Assembly: GCA_030267965.1 (NCBI GenBank)
Contig: BRYA01000695.1
Span: 3,686 to 33,575 of the forward strand
From: Triparma columacea
Lineage: Eukaryota; Sar; Bolidophyceae; Parmales; Triparmaceae
DNA length: 29,890 bases
Direction: 5' to 3'
Below are positions 9,170-17,600 of this stretch, in pieces (position 1 is the first letter of the stretch; each line of letters opens with the position of its first letter). The translations under genes and the position numbers were made by a program. Below the pieces are notes generated by a model. That model was not told where the DNA came from. It was given only the letters and a program-made list of their open reading frames with translations, and made no database searches.

Positions 9170-10312
9170 TCACATGAGCTTCTCACTCAGCTCCCAAAGC
9201 CTCCTCTGTTTCTCCTCCCCCTCCCTGACCTCCCTACTAACGCCGTCCACATTAAACGTCGTCCCATAAGCCCCATCCCCCCCCCTGCTGGCGCCCGGTT
9301 TCGCCCCGTAGTAAAGCCCCCCTCTCCCAATCCCTCCGTTTGTCGCCATGTAATGCAACGCCCCCCCACCCCATGACACGCTCTCCCCTACCTTGAAAAT
9401 GTCCGTCGCCGCCACATCGAAGAGCTTGGTGAAGACAGGGTTCTGATCCCTGAAGAGTCCCGTCCCCACGATGAGGCCTGGAGTAAAGGAGTTAACGAGC
9501 ACATTCTTAACGCCTCTCTCCTCCAACCTCCTCTGGTACTCCCGGCCGAAGAAGACGTTGCAGAGCTTAGAGTCCTTGTACGCCTTGTCCGGATCGTACC
9601 CCCCCCCGTCGACCATCTCGCACCCCCTCCCCATTGCCTCGATGCCCCTCAAATCTCCCAGCGTTGCCGGGCTGCCCTGCTTACCCCCGGGGCTGTCGGG
9701 GTCGTGAACCCCGCTAGCCGTAACGACCACCCTACCCCCACCCCTCTCGATCATCGCTCCGACGCCTTGGCTGATGAGCTTGAAGTGTCCGAAGTGATTT
9801 ACCCCCACAGTCCCCTCGAAGCCTTCGGTAGTACGGCTTACCTTGAAGTCCTTAATATTCCTGGCGAGGCCCGCGTTTAGCGCGACAACGTCTAGGCCTC
9901 TGTCCCTTACTGCGGGGTCGGACTTGAGTGAAGCCACGTACTCTTCGATGCTACCGAACGAACTCAAGTCCATCACACCACCCACAACCTGACCACCCTC
10001 CAAGCCGTCGTCGAACTCTTTGCCTATCCTCTCAAGAAGGAGATCGGTCTTATCGCGGCTCCTCGTGGACACGTACACCTTGTAACCGTCGCGTATGAAA
10101 CGTAGGGTCGCATCGTACCCGATCCCGCTACTTGCTCCTGTTATGAGTACAGATTTGTTGTTAGGCTTGTTGATTGGGGTTGTGGGGAGGGTGGAGGACT
10201 GATCGATAAGGAGAGTTAAAGGGGACGCGAGGACCACACGACGCGACAAGGAGGAAGGAGATAGTGTGGAGATGGAGGGGAGGAGGAGGAGAAGAAGAAA
10301 AGGGAGGAGCAT
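9170..10312 (-). CDS. Protochlorophyllide reductase-like short-chain dehydrogenase
   Basis: This is a single-exon gene of 380 residues. Residues 1-20 are a strongly hydrophobic leader (MLLPFLLLLLLPS), and the Rossmann fold starts near residue 54. The cofactor loop is GASSGIG (59-65), NAG is at 146-148, the catalytic Tyr245 and Lys249 sit in KAYKDSKLCN, and Cys251 follows. The region LGDLRG...MVDGGGYD...KAYKDSKLCN, and later TPGLIVGTGLFRD and GLYYGAKP, match the light-dependent protochlorophyllide oxidoreductase (POR) pattern closely. Cys251 sits where POR has a substrate-site cysteine. The rest is divergent, so it may be a POR-like paralogue with another substrate rather than the main chlorophyll enzyme. 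The leader is compatible with the signal-peptide part of a complex-plastid targeting sequence, but I see no clear cleavage-site Phe. The frame stays open upstream of 10312. I chose this ATG because the hydrophobic leader begins there; upstream sequence is AT-rich and non-conserved. Confidence 0.88.
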   Translation of the reverse strand: MLLPFLLLLLLPSISTLSPSSLSRRVVLASPLTLLIDQSSTLPTTPINKPNNKSVLITGASSGIGYDATLRFIRDGYKVYVSTRSRDKTDLLLERIGKEFDDGLEGGQVVGGVMDLSSFGSIEEYVASLKSDPAVRDRGLDVVALNAGLARNIKDFKVSRTTEGFEGTVGVNHFGHFKLISQGVGAMIERGGGRVVVTASGVHDPDSPGGKQGSPATLGDLRGIEAMGRGCEMVDGGGYDPDKAYKDSKLCNVFFGREYQRRLEERGVKNVLVNSFTPGLIVGTGLFRDQNPVFTKLFDVAATDIFKVGESVSWGGGALHYMATNGGIGRGGLYYGAKPGASRGGDGAYGTTFNVDGVSREVREGEEKQRRLWELSEKLM

Positions 10313-10709
10313 GGCGTAGTTAGGGAGGTAAATGTAGAGAAATGTAGATTTGATATGGAGAAATGTAGAGATAACGTAAATTGGTCTTACGATCAACGTG
10401 TTTATATGAAAGAGGCAATTGAAAAAATAGAAAAATAGCAGATAATAAAAGTGAGGTGGCAATGTAAGTGGCAGGTCGACCGTGAGAGGAGCTCGAGTGG
10501 GTTTTATCGCCAAGCATGATTTGAACGAGTCAGTACAGCAAGATTTTGCACAAAGACGGCAAAATTTGGTATAAAATGGGCTCTCTCCTGAAAAGAATCG
10601 TGTTGGGGGTTGGCTACTAAAATCCAGTTTCATCGCGTATCGTATCTCAACCTACCAAATATGCTACCCTAATCCCAGTTTCCCTCCTTTCTCTTCTAAT
10701 CAAGATCTA
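10313..10709. promoter_or_regulatory. Divergent promoter region between the POR-like gene and EEF1AKMT2-like gene
   Basis: This 397-bp AT-rich spacer lies between two outward-facing start codons and holds no supported gene. On the plus strand TATAAAA lies at 10570-10576, about 135 bases before the methyltransferase ATG, a plausible TATA box for that gene. No matching element was identified for the minus-strand gene. Confidence 0.4.
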
Positions 10710-11420
10710 ATGAGCTCCCCATCAGCATTGGGGACAGTCGACCACTGGGACTCTGTTTACCAGCGTGAGTTCGCGAACTACAAGGACAACAAGGACAACA
10801 AGGGCGACGTTTGGTACGGTGAAAAGGCTGAGTCCGACGCTGTGAATTATTACGAGGAGCTCTGGACTGACTTGTTCGGGGCCTCTGATGAGAGAACTAC
10901 ACTAGATTTAGGCTGCGGCAACGGTTCGATGACTGCGTTGCTCATCGAAAGGGGAGTGGGTAAGGTTTTTGCCAGCGATTACGTGCAGTCTTCCGTGGAC
11001 TTCACAAAGATGTACATTACAGATGCTGGTGTTTTGGGGGAAGGGGAGAGTGTCGACGAGCTGGTGTTCAAGGACGACCTGCGTAATAGCCGGTGGGGCG
11101 CCGGGAGGGAGGGGGGGCTGCTCTCTGGTATCGCCGATAAGGGCACGATGGATGCTTTCCTTCTTGCCGCAGAGAACTCCTCGCCTGACTATGTCGATGC
11201 TGTCATTTCCATGCTGGAACCAGGGGGATTCGTCGTCATTACCACCTGCAACCACACGGTCGAAGATTGCAGGGGGTGGTTTGAGAAACGGAGAGAAATT
11301 ATGCAGTACAAGTGGGAATTCCTAGGGTCAAGGATTCCCCATCAAGCCTTCACGTTCGGGGGCGTCAAGGGGACAACGCACAGAACTGTCGCGTTCAGGA
11401 AGGTAGAGGTAGAAACTTAG
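10710..11420 (+). CDS. EEF1AKMT2: EEF1A lysine methyltransferase 2-like (METTL10/Efm4 family)
   Basis: This is a single-exon gene of 236 residues, close to the size of the human and yeast family members. It is a class I SAM-dependent methyltransferase. The N-terminus has the family signature LGTVDHWDSVYQREFANY followed by GDVWYGE. SAM motif I is LDLGCGNG (65-72), acidic motif II is in ASDYVQSS (88-95), and DKGTMDAFLL (143-152) is the characteristic post-II segment of this family. After that come the strand-forming GGFVVITTCNHT and a C-terminal FTFGGVKG. Known members methylate a lysine of elongation factor eEF1A in the cytosol; that this protein does the same is inferred from family membership. 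It is transcribed divergently from the POR-like gene. Nothing is missing from the fold. Confidence 0.9.
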   Translation: MSSPSALGTVDHWDSVYQREFANYKDNKDNKGDVWYGEKAESDAVNYYEELWTDLFGASDERTTLDLGCGNGSMTALLIERGVGKVFASDYVQSSVDFTKMYITDAGVLGEGESVDELVFKDDLRNSRWGAGREGGLLSGIADKGTMDAFLLAAENSSPDYVDAVISMLEPGGFVVITTCNHTVEDCRGWFEKRREIMQYKWEFLGSRIPHQAFTFGGVKGTTHRTVAFRKVEVET

Positions 11421-11499
11421 AGGCTTGTTTACTCTGATAATATCATTGTTTAACGTTTTTACCCCCATGCGGACTGATTGAGTTTCACCAGGGTTAGGG

Positions 11500-12525
11500 T
11501 TACTCGTGAGAAACTACCAAGTTCGCAAGGAAAGCTACCGCTAAGCCCAACAACGGGCTTTGCATTTTTGCTGCGCTTGAGCCTACTTCGCCCTCGAGAA
11601 TTGGGCCCGTCTTCATTGGTGCATCAGTGGGGGCCACAGTTGGTGCATCAGTGGGGGCCACAGTTGGTGCCACTGCTGGCATAACCGTGGGTGCTATAGT
11701 TGGCGCAACCGTGGGTTTCAACGTGCTCGTGTCCCATTCACCATCAACTACCCCCAACGTTTCCAACATGCCCAACTCAAATTCCGTGCCCTCCTGTCCC
11801 TCTCTCTCGTGCATCCGAACGTCCACAATGAGGTCGGGGTGGTCGCTCTTGCAGCTCCCGCACGCAGTGTCCATCTCGAACAGCAGTGGGTCCCCCTCGA
11901 AATAAACTTGCGTCACGACCTCTGTTAACCCTTCTGCTGTTATTTTCATGTGTATGTGCCGAGGACGCCAGGCGCTACCAGCGACGTAATGCCCGGGCAT
12001 CAACGTATCGAAAGAATACAGCCCGTCCTCTGTAGTTGTCACGTGGGCCCTGCAATTATAGTGCCCGGAATGCCCCTCCTCCTCCCCACCTTCCAGCCCC
12101 CGTCTCCAGAAGTCGTCAACGGACCAGTATTGACCCACAACGTCGGCACTCCAGATGTCCACCCTTGCGCCATCGACGACCCAGCAGTCGCCGTCATCAT
12201 CAGTTCCAAAGACTTGCCCATTTAGCTCCAAGGGAATACCGGAGCTATAATCCAGGTCGCTGCACGCCCCCCCCCCGCTGCAAACCGGTTGGGACACGCA
12301 TGCCACCTCTCGTTCGGGAAAAAGGTCAGGATTGGGTACATCGAGTGGGGGGATGTAGAATGGCCCCTGGATGTCTGAAGGGGTGATTAGGTCTTGGTTG
12401 TAGGAAGGACAGCTCGCTATTGGAGACAAAGAGGGGCGGCTGCCGGAAAGAACTATAGGAAAGGAGGCAGAGAGATAATGAAACTCTGACGCGAGGCGAA
12501 GTTTGTTGAGGGAAGCGATGTCCAT
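11500..12525 (-). CDS. Intradiol ring-cleavage dioxygenase-like protein with Pro-Thr stalk and hydrophobic C-terminus
   Basis: This is a single-exon gene of 341 residues. The intradiol dioxygenase core spans about residues 45-250: GPFY (54-57), VDIWSADVVGQY (122-133), CRAHVTTTEDGLYSF, MPGHY (176-180) and RPRHIHMKI. The four non-haem Fe(III) ligands of the family are all in place: Tyr133, Tyr180, His190 and His192. Several extra cysteines (76, 82, 88, 114, 158, 222, 225) suggest disulfides and an extracytoplasmic location. Residues 271-303 form a PTxAPT repeat stalk, a common feature of stramenopile surface proteins. The last 20 or so residues are hydrophobic (LLGLAVAFLANLVV), like a GPI-attachment signal or C-terminal anchor. 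The N-terminus is only weakly hydrophobic, so the secretion signal is not clear. Substrate (catechol-type aromatic or other) cannot be read from the sequence. Secreted intradiol-like proteins are known in fungi and other eukaryotes. Confidence 0.87.
   Translation of the reverse strand: MDIASLNKLRLASEFHYLSASFPIVLSGSRPSLSPIASCPSYNQDLITPSDIQGPFYIPPLDVPNPDLFPEREVACVSQPVCSGGGACSDLDYSSGIPLELNGQVFGTDDDGDCWVVDGARVDIWSADVVGQYWSVDDFWRRGLEGGEEEGHSGHYNCRAHVTTTEDGLYSFDTLMPGHYVAGSAWRPRHIHMKITAEGLTEVVTQVYFEGDPLLFEMDTACGSCKSDHPDLIVDVRMHEREGQEGTEFELGMLETLGVVDGEWDTSTLKPTVAPTIAPTVMPAVAPTVAPTDAPTVAPTDAPMKTGPILEGEVGSSAAKMQSPLLGLAVAFLANLVVSHE
11618..11715 (-). repeat. Short tandem repeats encoding the Pro-Thr stalk
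   Basis: The plus strand shows two exact adjacent copies of a 24-bp unit containing GGTGCATCAGTGGGGGCCAC. Degenerate 12-bp-step copies follow, each encoding PTxAP on the minus strand. Repeat number is likely to vary between alleles. Confidence 0.75.
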
Positions 12526-12728
12526 GGGGGGGGTTGCCAGAGGAGTTGTTGGTTTTAGGGGTTATAAGTAAGTGTTAAATGAGCTTAGGCAAGGATTCAA
12601 TAGAGTGAATTACAGTAGCTTTGTAGAGTGGTGAGAGGCGAGTACAATCAAGAAGGACTTATTTTATATCTCTTCAATATTATCCGTCCGAATTCCGTCA
12701 ATTCGGAGTCAATATCTATAAGAAAAAA
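12526..12728. promoter_or_regulatory. Divergent promoter region between dioxygenase-like gene and 183-aa gene
   Basis: This 203-bp spacer lies between two outward-facing start codons. It is AT-rich toward the right end, with no recognised element. Confidence 0.35.
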
Positions 12729-13280
12729 ATGGACGTTGTGCACCACATCTTGGAATATACCGGATTGTTGGAGGTACCTAGATACGAGATACGCGCTTTC
12801 GTGATGATGGGACACCAAGGTGACGATGAATATGAAGGTGAAATTGAAAGAGGACGAATACAGGATTGCTACGACCTCCCAGGTATGATCTGCTCGGAAC
12901 GGACAATCCTCCGGGTTTGGTGTGCTCACGAAGGTAAATGCAGAATACTGCACGTGCATTTCTTTGATTTCGAAGTGTCCACTGAATGCATATTCGACAC
13001 TGATGATGGTCCCACAATCAAGGGCCGTCACAGAACTGGGATCTGGCGGCATCTACGCTACGATGCGGATAGGGACATTGAAGGCGCCGTCGGTTTTGTT
13101 GTCGGCCTTCTTCAACGCATAGAAGATCCCGGGAGGGGAGACGTTTTTAGGCTAGAGCTGGAGAACCCTAAGAAGACACGCTGCTTGGCAGAGTTCCGGG
13201 TCAACCCAAAAAACGACACACCCCCGGAGATGATCACTACAGTTACGTATGCCCTTAAGACTTTATTATTTAGTCGATGA
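12729..13280 (+). CDS. Hypothetical protein, 183 aa
   Basis: This is a single open frame with an ATG in a favourable context (AAAAAAATGG) directly after an A-run. The composition is that of a folded soluble protein: an N-terminal helix (MDVVHHILEYTGL), charged segments with several short strands (ILRVWCAHEGKCRILHVHFF), and a C-terminal FRLELENPKKTRCLAEFRV strand pair followed by a helix. It has no signal peptide, membrane segment or low-complexity insert. The opening helix superficially resembles the first helix of F-box-type or ankyrin-capping proteins, but not enough to assign. I do not recognise the family. It is divergent from the dioxygenase-like gene and converges with the PLAC8-type gene, leaving only 128 bases between stop codons. 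An antisense frame at 12648-13052 is less protein-like. Confidence 0.6.
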   Translation: MDVVHHILEYTGLLEVPRYEIRAFVMMGHQGDDEYEGEIERGRIQDCYDLPGMICSERTILRVWCAHEGKCRILHVHFFDFEVSTECIFDTDDGPTIKGRHRTGIWRHLRYDADRDIEGAVGFVVGLLQRIEDPGRGDVFRLELENPKKTRCLAEFRVNPKNDTPPEMITTVTYALKTLLFSR

Positions 13281-13408
13281 CGTTAGGGAAAATAAGAAAG
13301 ATTGAAAGATAAGAGTGTGAAAGGGTTTGGATTTACGAAACTTAGGGTTAAGTTTGTCGCTCATTTTATGCGAATTCGCCTTAACACGCCTTACCCTTTA
13401 ATGCCTCA

Positions 13409-14278
13409 CTACCCCCTTTCCATTCCCTCCCCCTCTCTCTGTTCCTCTCCCAACATTCTATCATACCTGCCACCCTCCTCAAAATAATCCTCGCTAACCC
13501 CAGGCCAAACTCCCACTTCATCCCCCCTCCCTCCCTCCTCCCAAACCCCGTACCACCCCACCCTCCCTCCCTCAACCTCCTCTACCTGCATCAACGTTTG
13601 AATCATAGCCGCGAACGGGCAGCAGCAGACGTTCGCAAGACTCCACCCCCACCCCTCCCCTACTCCATACTTTGCAGCCGCCCTCCTTCTGATTTTGACA
13701 GCACACGGGAGGACGGCGTGCCCGAGGAGGCAGCCACCCCCGACGATACCCAAGCACACTCCGCACCCGCAACACGCGGGGCTGTAATCGCCCTCGCTCG
13801 CCACGCTAGCCAGGGTGCCGAACGTGAATGGTAGACAGAGGGCGTGTTTGAGAGCGTAAAAAACACCGTTATCGAGGCAACCACAGAAAGCTGAGAAGCG
13901 GACTGGGAGGGAGGCGGAGGAGGGGAGGGATAGACAAGCTCGGAACTCGCAGCAGGTGGTGTGGTTCCAGCCTGAGGACCACCGTGGATTGGAGGTTGAT
14001 GTGGTTTGGTCGCCGTTGGGGTCCCAGAGGGGGCCAGCGGAGAGGATATACGAGTGATTGGGACTGGCCGAGGTGAATCCCTTAGAGAATGAGTTGTGTG
14101 CGTAAGATTTGTGGTTTGAGGAGGAGGAGTACTGGAGTTCGTTCGGGGTGGGGGGAGGAGAGGATGATGAAGGGGATGATGCTCTCGGATCGCCATTTAT
14201 TACGACAGTGTAAGAGTCAGAGGACGTGGGGATGTTATTGTATTGGTCAGAGGATTCGAAGGATGAGGAGAATGACAT
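13409..14278 (-). CDS. PLAC8-family cysteine-rich protein
   Basis: This is a single-exon gene of 289 residues. Residues 1-80 are Ser/Pro/Asn-rich and probably disordered. From about residue 84 the PLAC8 pattern appears: WNHTTCCEF, CGCLDNGVFYALKHALCLPFTFG (the CLP..FG element), a Cys/Gly-rich hydrophobic stretch (168-192, CCGCGVCLGIVGGGCLLGHAV), then RRRAAAKYGVGEG and NVCCCPFAAMIQ. The last element matches the conserved R.KYG.....C.CP.CA..Q end of the domain. The tail (235-289) is Gly/Glu/Arg-rich low complexity. Plant and fungal PLAC8 proteins such as FWL/CNR and PCR proteins act at membranes in organ size control and metal transport, and animal members differ. The role here cannot be specified. 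It is transcribed divergently from the giant EF-hand gene. Confidence 0.85.
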   Translation of the reverse strand: MSFSSSFESSDQYNNIPTSSDSYTVVINGDPRASSPSSSSPPPTPNELQYSSSSNHKSYAHNSFSKGFTSASPNHSYILSAGPLWDPNGDQTTSTSNPRWSSGWNHTTCCEFRACLSLPSSASLPVRFSAFCGCLDNGVFYALKHALCLPFTFGTLASVASEGDYSPACCGCGVCLGIVGGGCLLGHAVLPCAVKIRRRAAAKYGVGEGWGWSLANVCCCPFAAMIQTLMQVEEVEGGRVGWYGVWEEGGRGDEVGVWPGVSEDYFEEGGRYDRMLGEEQREGEGMERG

Positions 14279-14670
14279 TGGGAAGGTGGGGGGGATGAGA
14301 TGATATAGACGCTATGGACGAGCAAAAGTTGCGCGGGATGGAGGGTTAAGCCGCCAAAGTAAATACAGGTAGTTCTGTAAAGCAATCTCTGTTCCCCACC
14401 AGTTTGGTTTCTCCACTCTCATTTTGGGTCTCATTTTTCTCAAGATTTTTGGGCTCTCCATTTTGAAAAGGACAAGCTTCCCCATTTTTATCCTCCATTA
14501 CCCCCTCATTAACAACATTTAAGGACAATTCAAATTATATTTCTAACGATATCAACCACCTTCGTTGCAAATCTTATCACTTCATCGTCCAAAATTAACA
14601 ACAAGGGAAAAAACCCCCCTCCAAACCTTACCCTGCCCCGACCTGAAACTCCTCTTTGGGTTGAATTAAA
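14279..14670. other. Divergent intergenic region
   Basis: This 392-bp spacer lies between the PLAC8-type gene (minus) and the giant gene (plus). Pyrimidine-rich plus-strand sequence runs from about 14390 to 14520, and AT-rich sequence from about 14530 to 14590. A short antisense frame (about 14346-14528) has no protein character. No definite promoter element was found. Confidence 0.45.
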
Positions 14671-17600
14671 ATGGGGAGACCAAGATCTAGCTCTACATCA
14701 GGTGGAGGAGGTGACGTACTAGACTTTACCGAACCTCCAAAGAGGGCTCCTCCAAAGTAAGTGGCCTCTGTACTCAAATAATAACCCCCCCCCCACCCTC
14801 GTGTTGGATCACTTCACTCCTCTCTCCATTGCTCTCTCATCTACCTGCTACTCTCTCATCTATACCATCTCGTCCATCCCTCACTGACTCTTGATCCCCT
14901 CCCATCACCCCCCCCTACCTCAGGCTCTCATCCTCCAGAAGAGGTTCAACAGGCCAATCCCGTCCAGCCCCTCAGCGCCCCCCCCGTGGAGGGTCCTCGG
15001 GCCGCTCCTCCTTCAACCGCCGCTCATCCTCTCCCACGCAGTCCCGTTCTCGCACCCGCGGCGGAGCGAGCTCTGACACGGAATCAGATGGGGGCTCCAA
15101 CCTTAAGAGGGGAGACAAGGTGGAAGCAAGGTACAGGGGAGGAAGCAGGTGAGACTGGAGAGGGTAGAGATAAGAAGAACGAGAGAGCTAAGCTAAGCGC
15201 CACCCTCTTAACCCAACTCCCCCCCCCTCCCCCCCCCTCCCCCCCCCTCGCACTCTCGCAGATACTATCAGGGCGTAATCTCTCGTGACAACAGGGACGG
15301 AACCTACGACATTGACTATGACGACGGCGAGAAGGAGAAAGGTGTCAAGGAGAGCTACATCCGCAAGATCTCCGGAGGCGGCGGCCTTAAGCACAGCCCC
15401 CGGGGCGGTTCTGGAGGTGGCGTCAGCTTTCGGAACGACAACACCGACGATGACGGCAACCTCAGCAGGGGGGACAAGATCGAGGCTCGGTACAGGGGAG
15501 GTAGCAAGTATTACCCTGGTAAAATCGCCAGGGACAACAGAGATGGCACCTACGACATTGACTATGATGACGGGGAGAAAGAAAGGGGAGTCAAGAAGAG
15601 CTACATCAAGAGGTGAGGAAGCAGAGTGAAAAGAAAGGAACGTCAAACGACGAGGCTGACTAGAGGCTAACCCCCCCTTCTTCGCAGCATTAACTCCTCC
15701 TTCAGCAGCCCCCGTAACGCCAACGAGGACGAGCCCCTTTCTCGCGGAGACAAGGTCGAAGCCCGGTACCGCAAGGGCGCAAAGTTCTACCCCGGGACCA
15801 TCGCCCGGGTGAACCGTGACGACACCTATGACATCGACTACGACGATGGGGAGAAGGAGAGTAGAGTAGGTAGACGGCTCATCAATAAGGTCAAGAGCAA
15901 GGGGGGGGGACTCAAACATAGCCCGAGGGGAGGGGACGACGATTTCGCGAGGGGGGACAAGATCGAGGCTCGGTACAGGGGAGGTAGCAAGTACTACCCT
16001 GGTAAAATCGCCAGGGACAACAGAGACGGCACCTACGACATTGACTATGATGACGNNNNNNNNNNNNNNNNNNNNNNNNNNNNNNNNNNNNNNNNNNNNN
16101 NNNNNNNNNNNNNNNNNNNNNNNNNNNNNNNNNNNNNNNNNNNNNNNNNNNNNNNNNNNNNNNNNNNNNNNNNNNNNNNNNNNNNNNNNNNNNNNNNNNN
16201 NNNNNNNNNNNNNNNNNNNNNNNNNNNNNNNNNNNNNNNNNNNNNNNNNNNGATGGCACCTACGACATTGACTATGATGACGGAGAGAAAGAAAGGGGAG
16301 TCAAGAAGAGCTATATCAAGAAGCTTGGGGGAGAGAAGAAAGGCTCCGCGAAACCCAAGGTCGGAGATAAGTGCACCGCCCAGTTCAAGGGCAAAGGCAA
16401 GTTCTATCCCGGCAAGATCTCTAGGGTCAACTCTGACGGCACTGTGAATGTTGACTTCGACGATGGAGACAAGGACCGCTACGTCGATATGAAGTCCGTC
16501 AAGCTGGAGGAATCTTCGGACACTGAAGACGATAGAGGCAAGGGGAGGAGGTGAGAAGAACAAGAAGCGAAAAGTGATATTTCATATTTCCAAACACACA
16601 CTCACCCAACCTTTCCACCGCTCGCTCATTACAGCAGTAGGTTCGACTCCAGCGACTCTGGAAAGTTCGAGAAGGGTGACAAGATCGAGGCCAGGTACAG
16701 GGGTAAGTCCAAGTACTACCCCGGGAAGATCGCCCGCGTCAGGAGTGACGGTACCTACGATATCGCTTACGACGACGGAGAGAAGGAGATCGGTATCAAC
16801 CCTTCTTTCGTGCGTGCTCTCAACAATGGGTCCTCTGATACCGATGATGACAAGAGGGGCAGACGCTCCAAGTCCCCCAAGAAGGAGCGTAAACCCAAGG
16901 TCGGAGATAAATGTACCGCCCAGTTTAAGGGCAAAGGCAAGTTCTACCCCGGCAAGATCTCTAGGGTCAACTCTGACGGTACTGTGAATGTTGACTTCGA
17001 CGACGGAGACAAGGACCGCTACGTCAATATGAAGTCCGTCAAGCTGGAGGAATCTTCGGACACTGAAGACGATAGAGGCAGGGGTAGGAGTAGAAACAGG
17101 TCTCGTTCTCGTTCTACATCCCGCTCACGCTCTAGCTCATCATCGTCGGACTTCGAGAAGGGCGACAAGATCGAGGCCAGGTACAAGGGCAAGTCCAAGT
17201 ACTACCCCGGGAAGATTGCGCGCGTTAAGGTGAGTATAGACGAGAAGCTGAGTAGTGAAGATGTTACTGATCCCCTAAGCAATACGATTCTTACCCCCTA
17301 ACACACCATCATCGCAGAGCGACGGCACATACGACATTGATTATGATGACGGGGAGAAAGAAAGGGGGGTGAAAAAGAGTTTCATCAAGAAGGTCAAATC
17401 AAGTTCGCGCTCTCGATCTCGCTCTCGTGGGCGTTCGCACTCTTCCTCCAAGTCTCGTTCGTCTAGTCCTGATAAGAAGGCGTCCTTGCTGACCAGGAAA
17501 GTAAAGAAAGCACTCAAGCAACTGACGGACGAGGTGACGGGTCAGAACAGTAGGGACAAACCCGGGCTACGCAAGGTCTTCAACTCAATCGATAAGGACA

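Noticed and set aside
12648..13052. Minus-strand 134-codon frame opposite the 183-aa gene
   Set aside because: The opposite frame is longer, has a better start context and more protein-like composition.
13660..14196. Minus-strand 178-codon Pro/Ser/Thr-rich frame overlapping the PLAC8-type gene
   Set aside because: It is another frame of the same sequence; the PLAC8 frame carries the conserved Cys and KYG elements.
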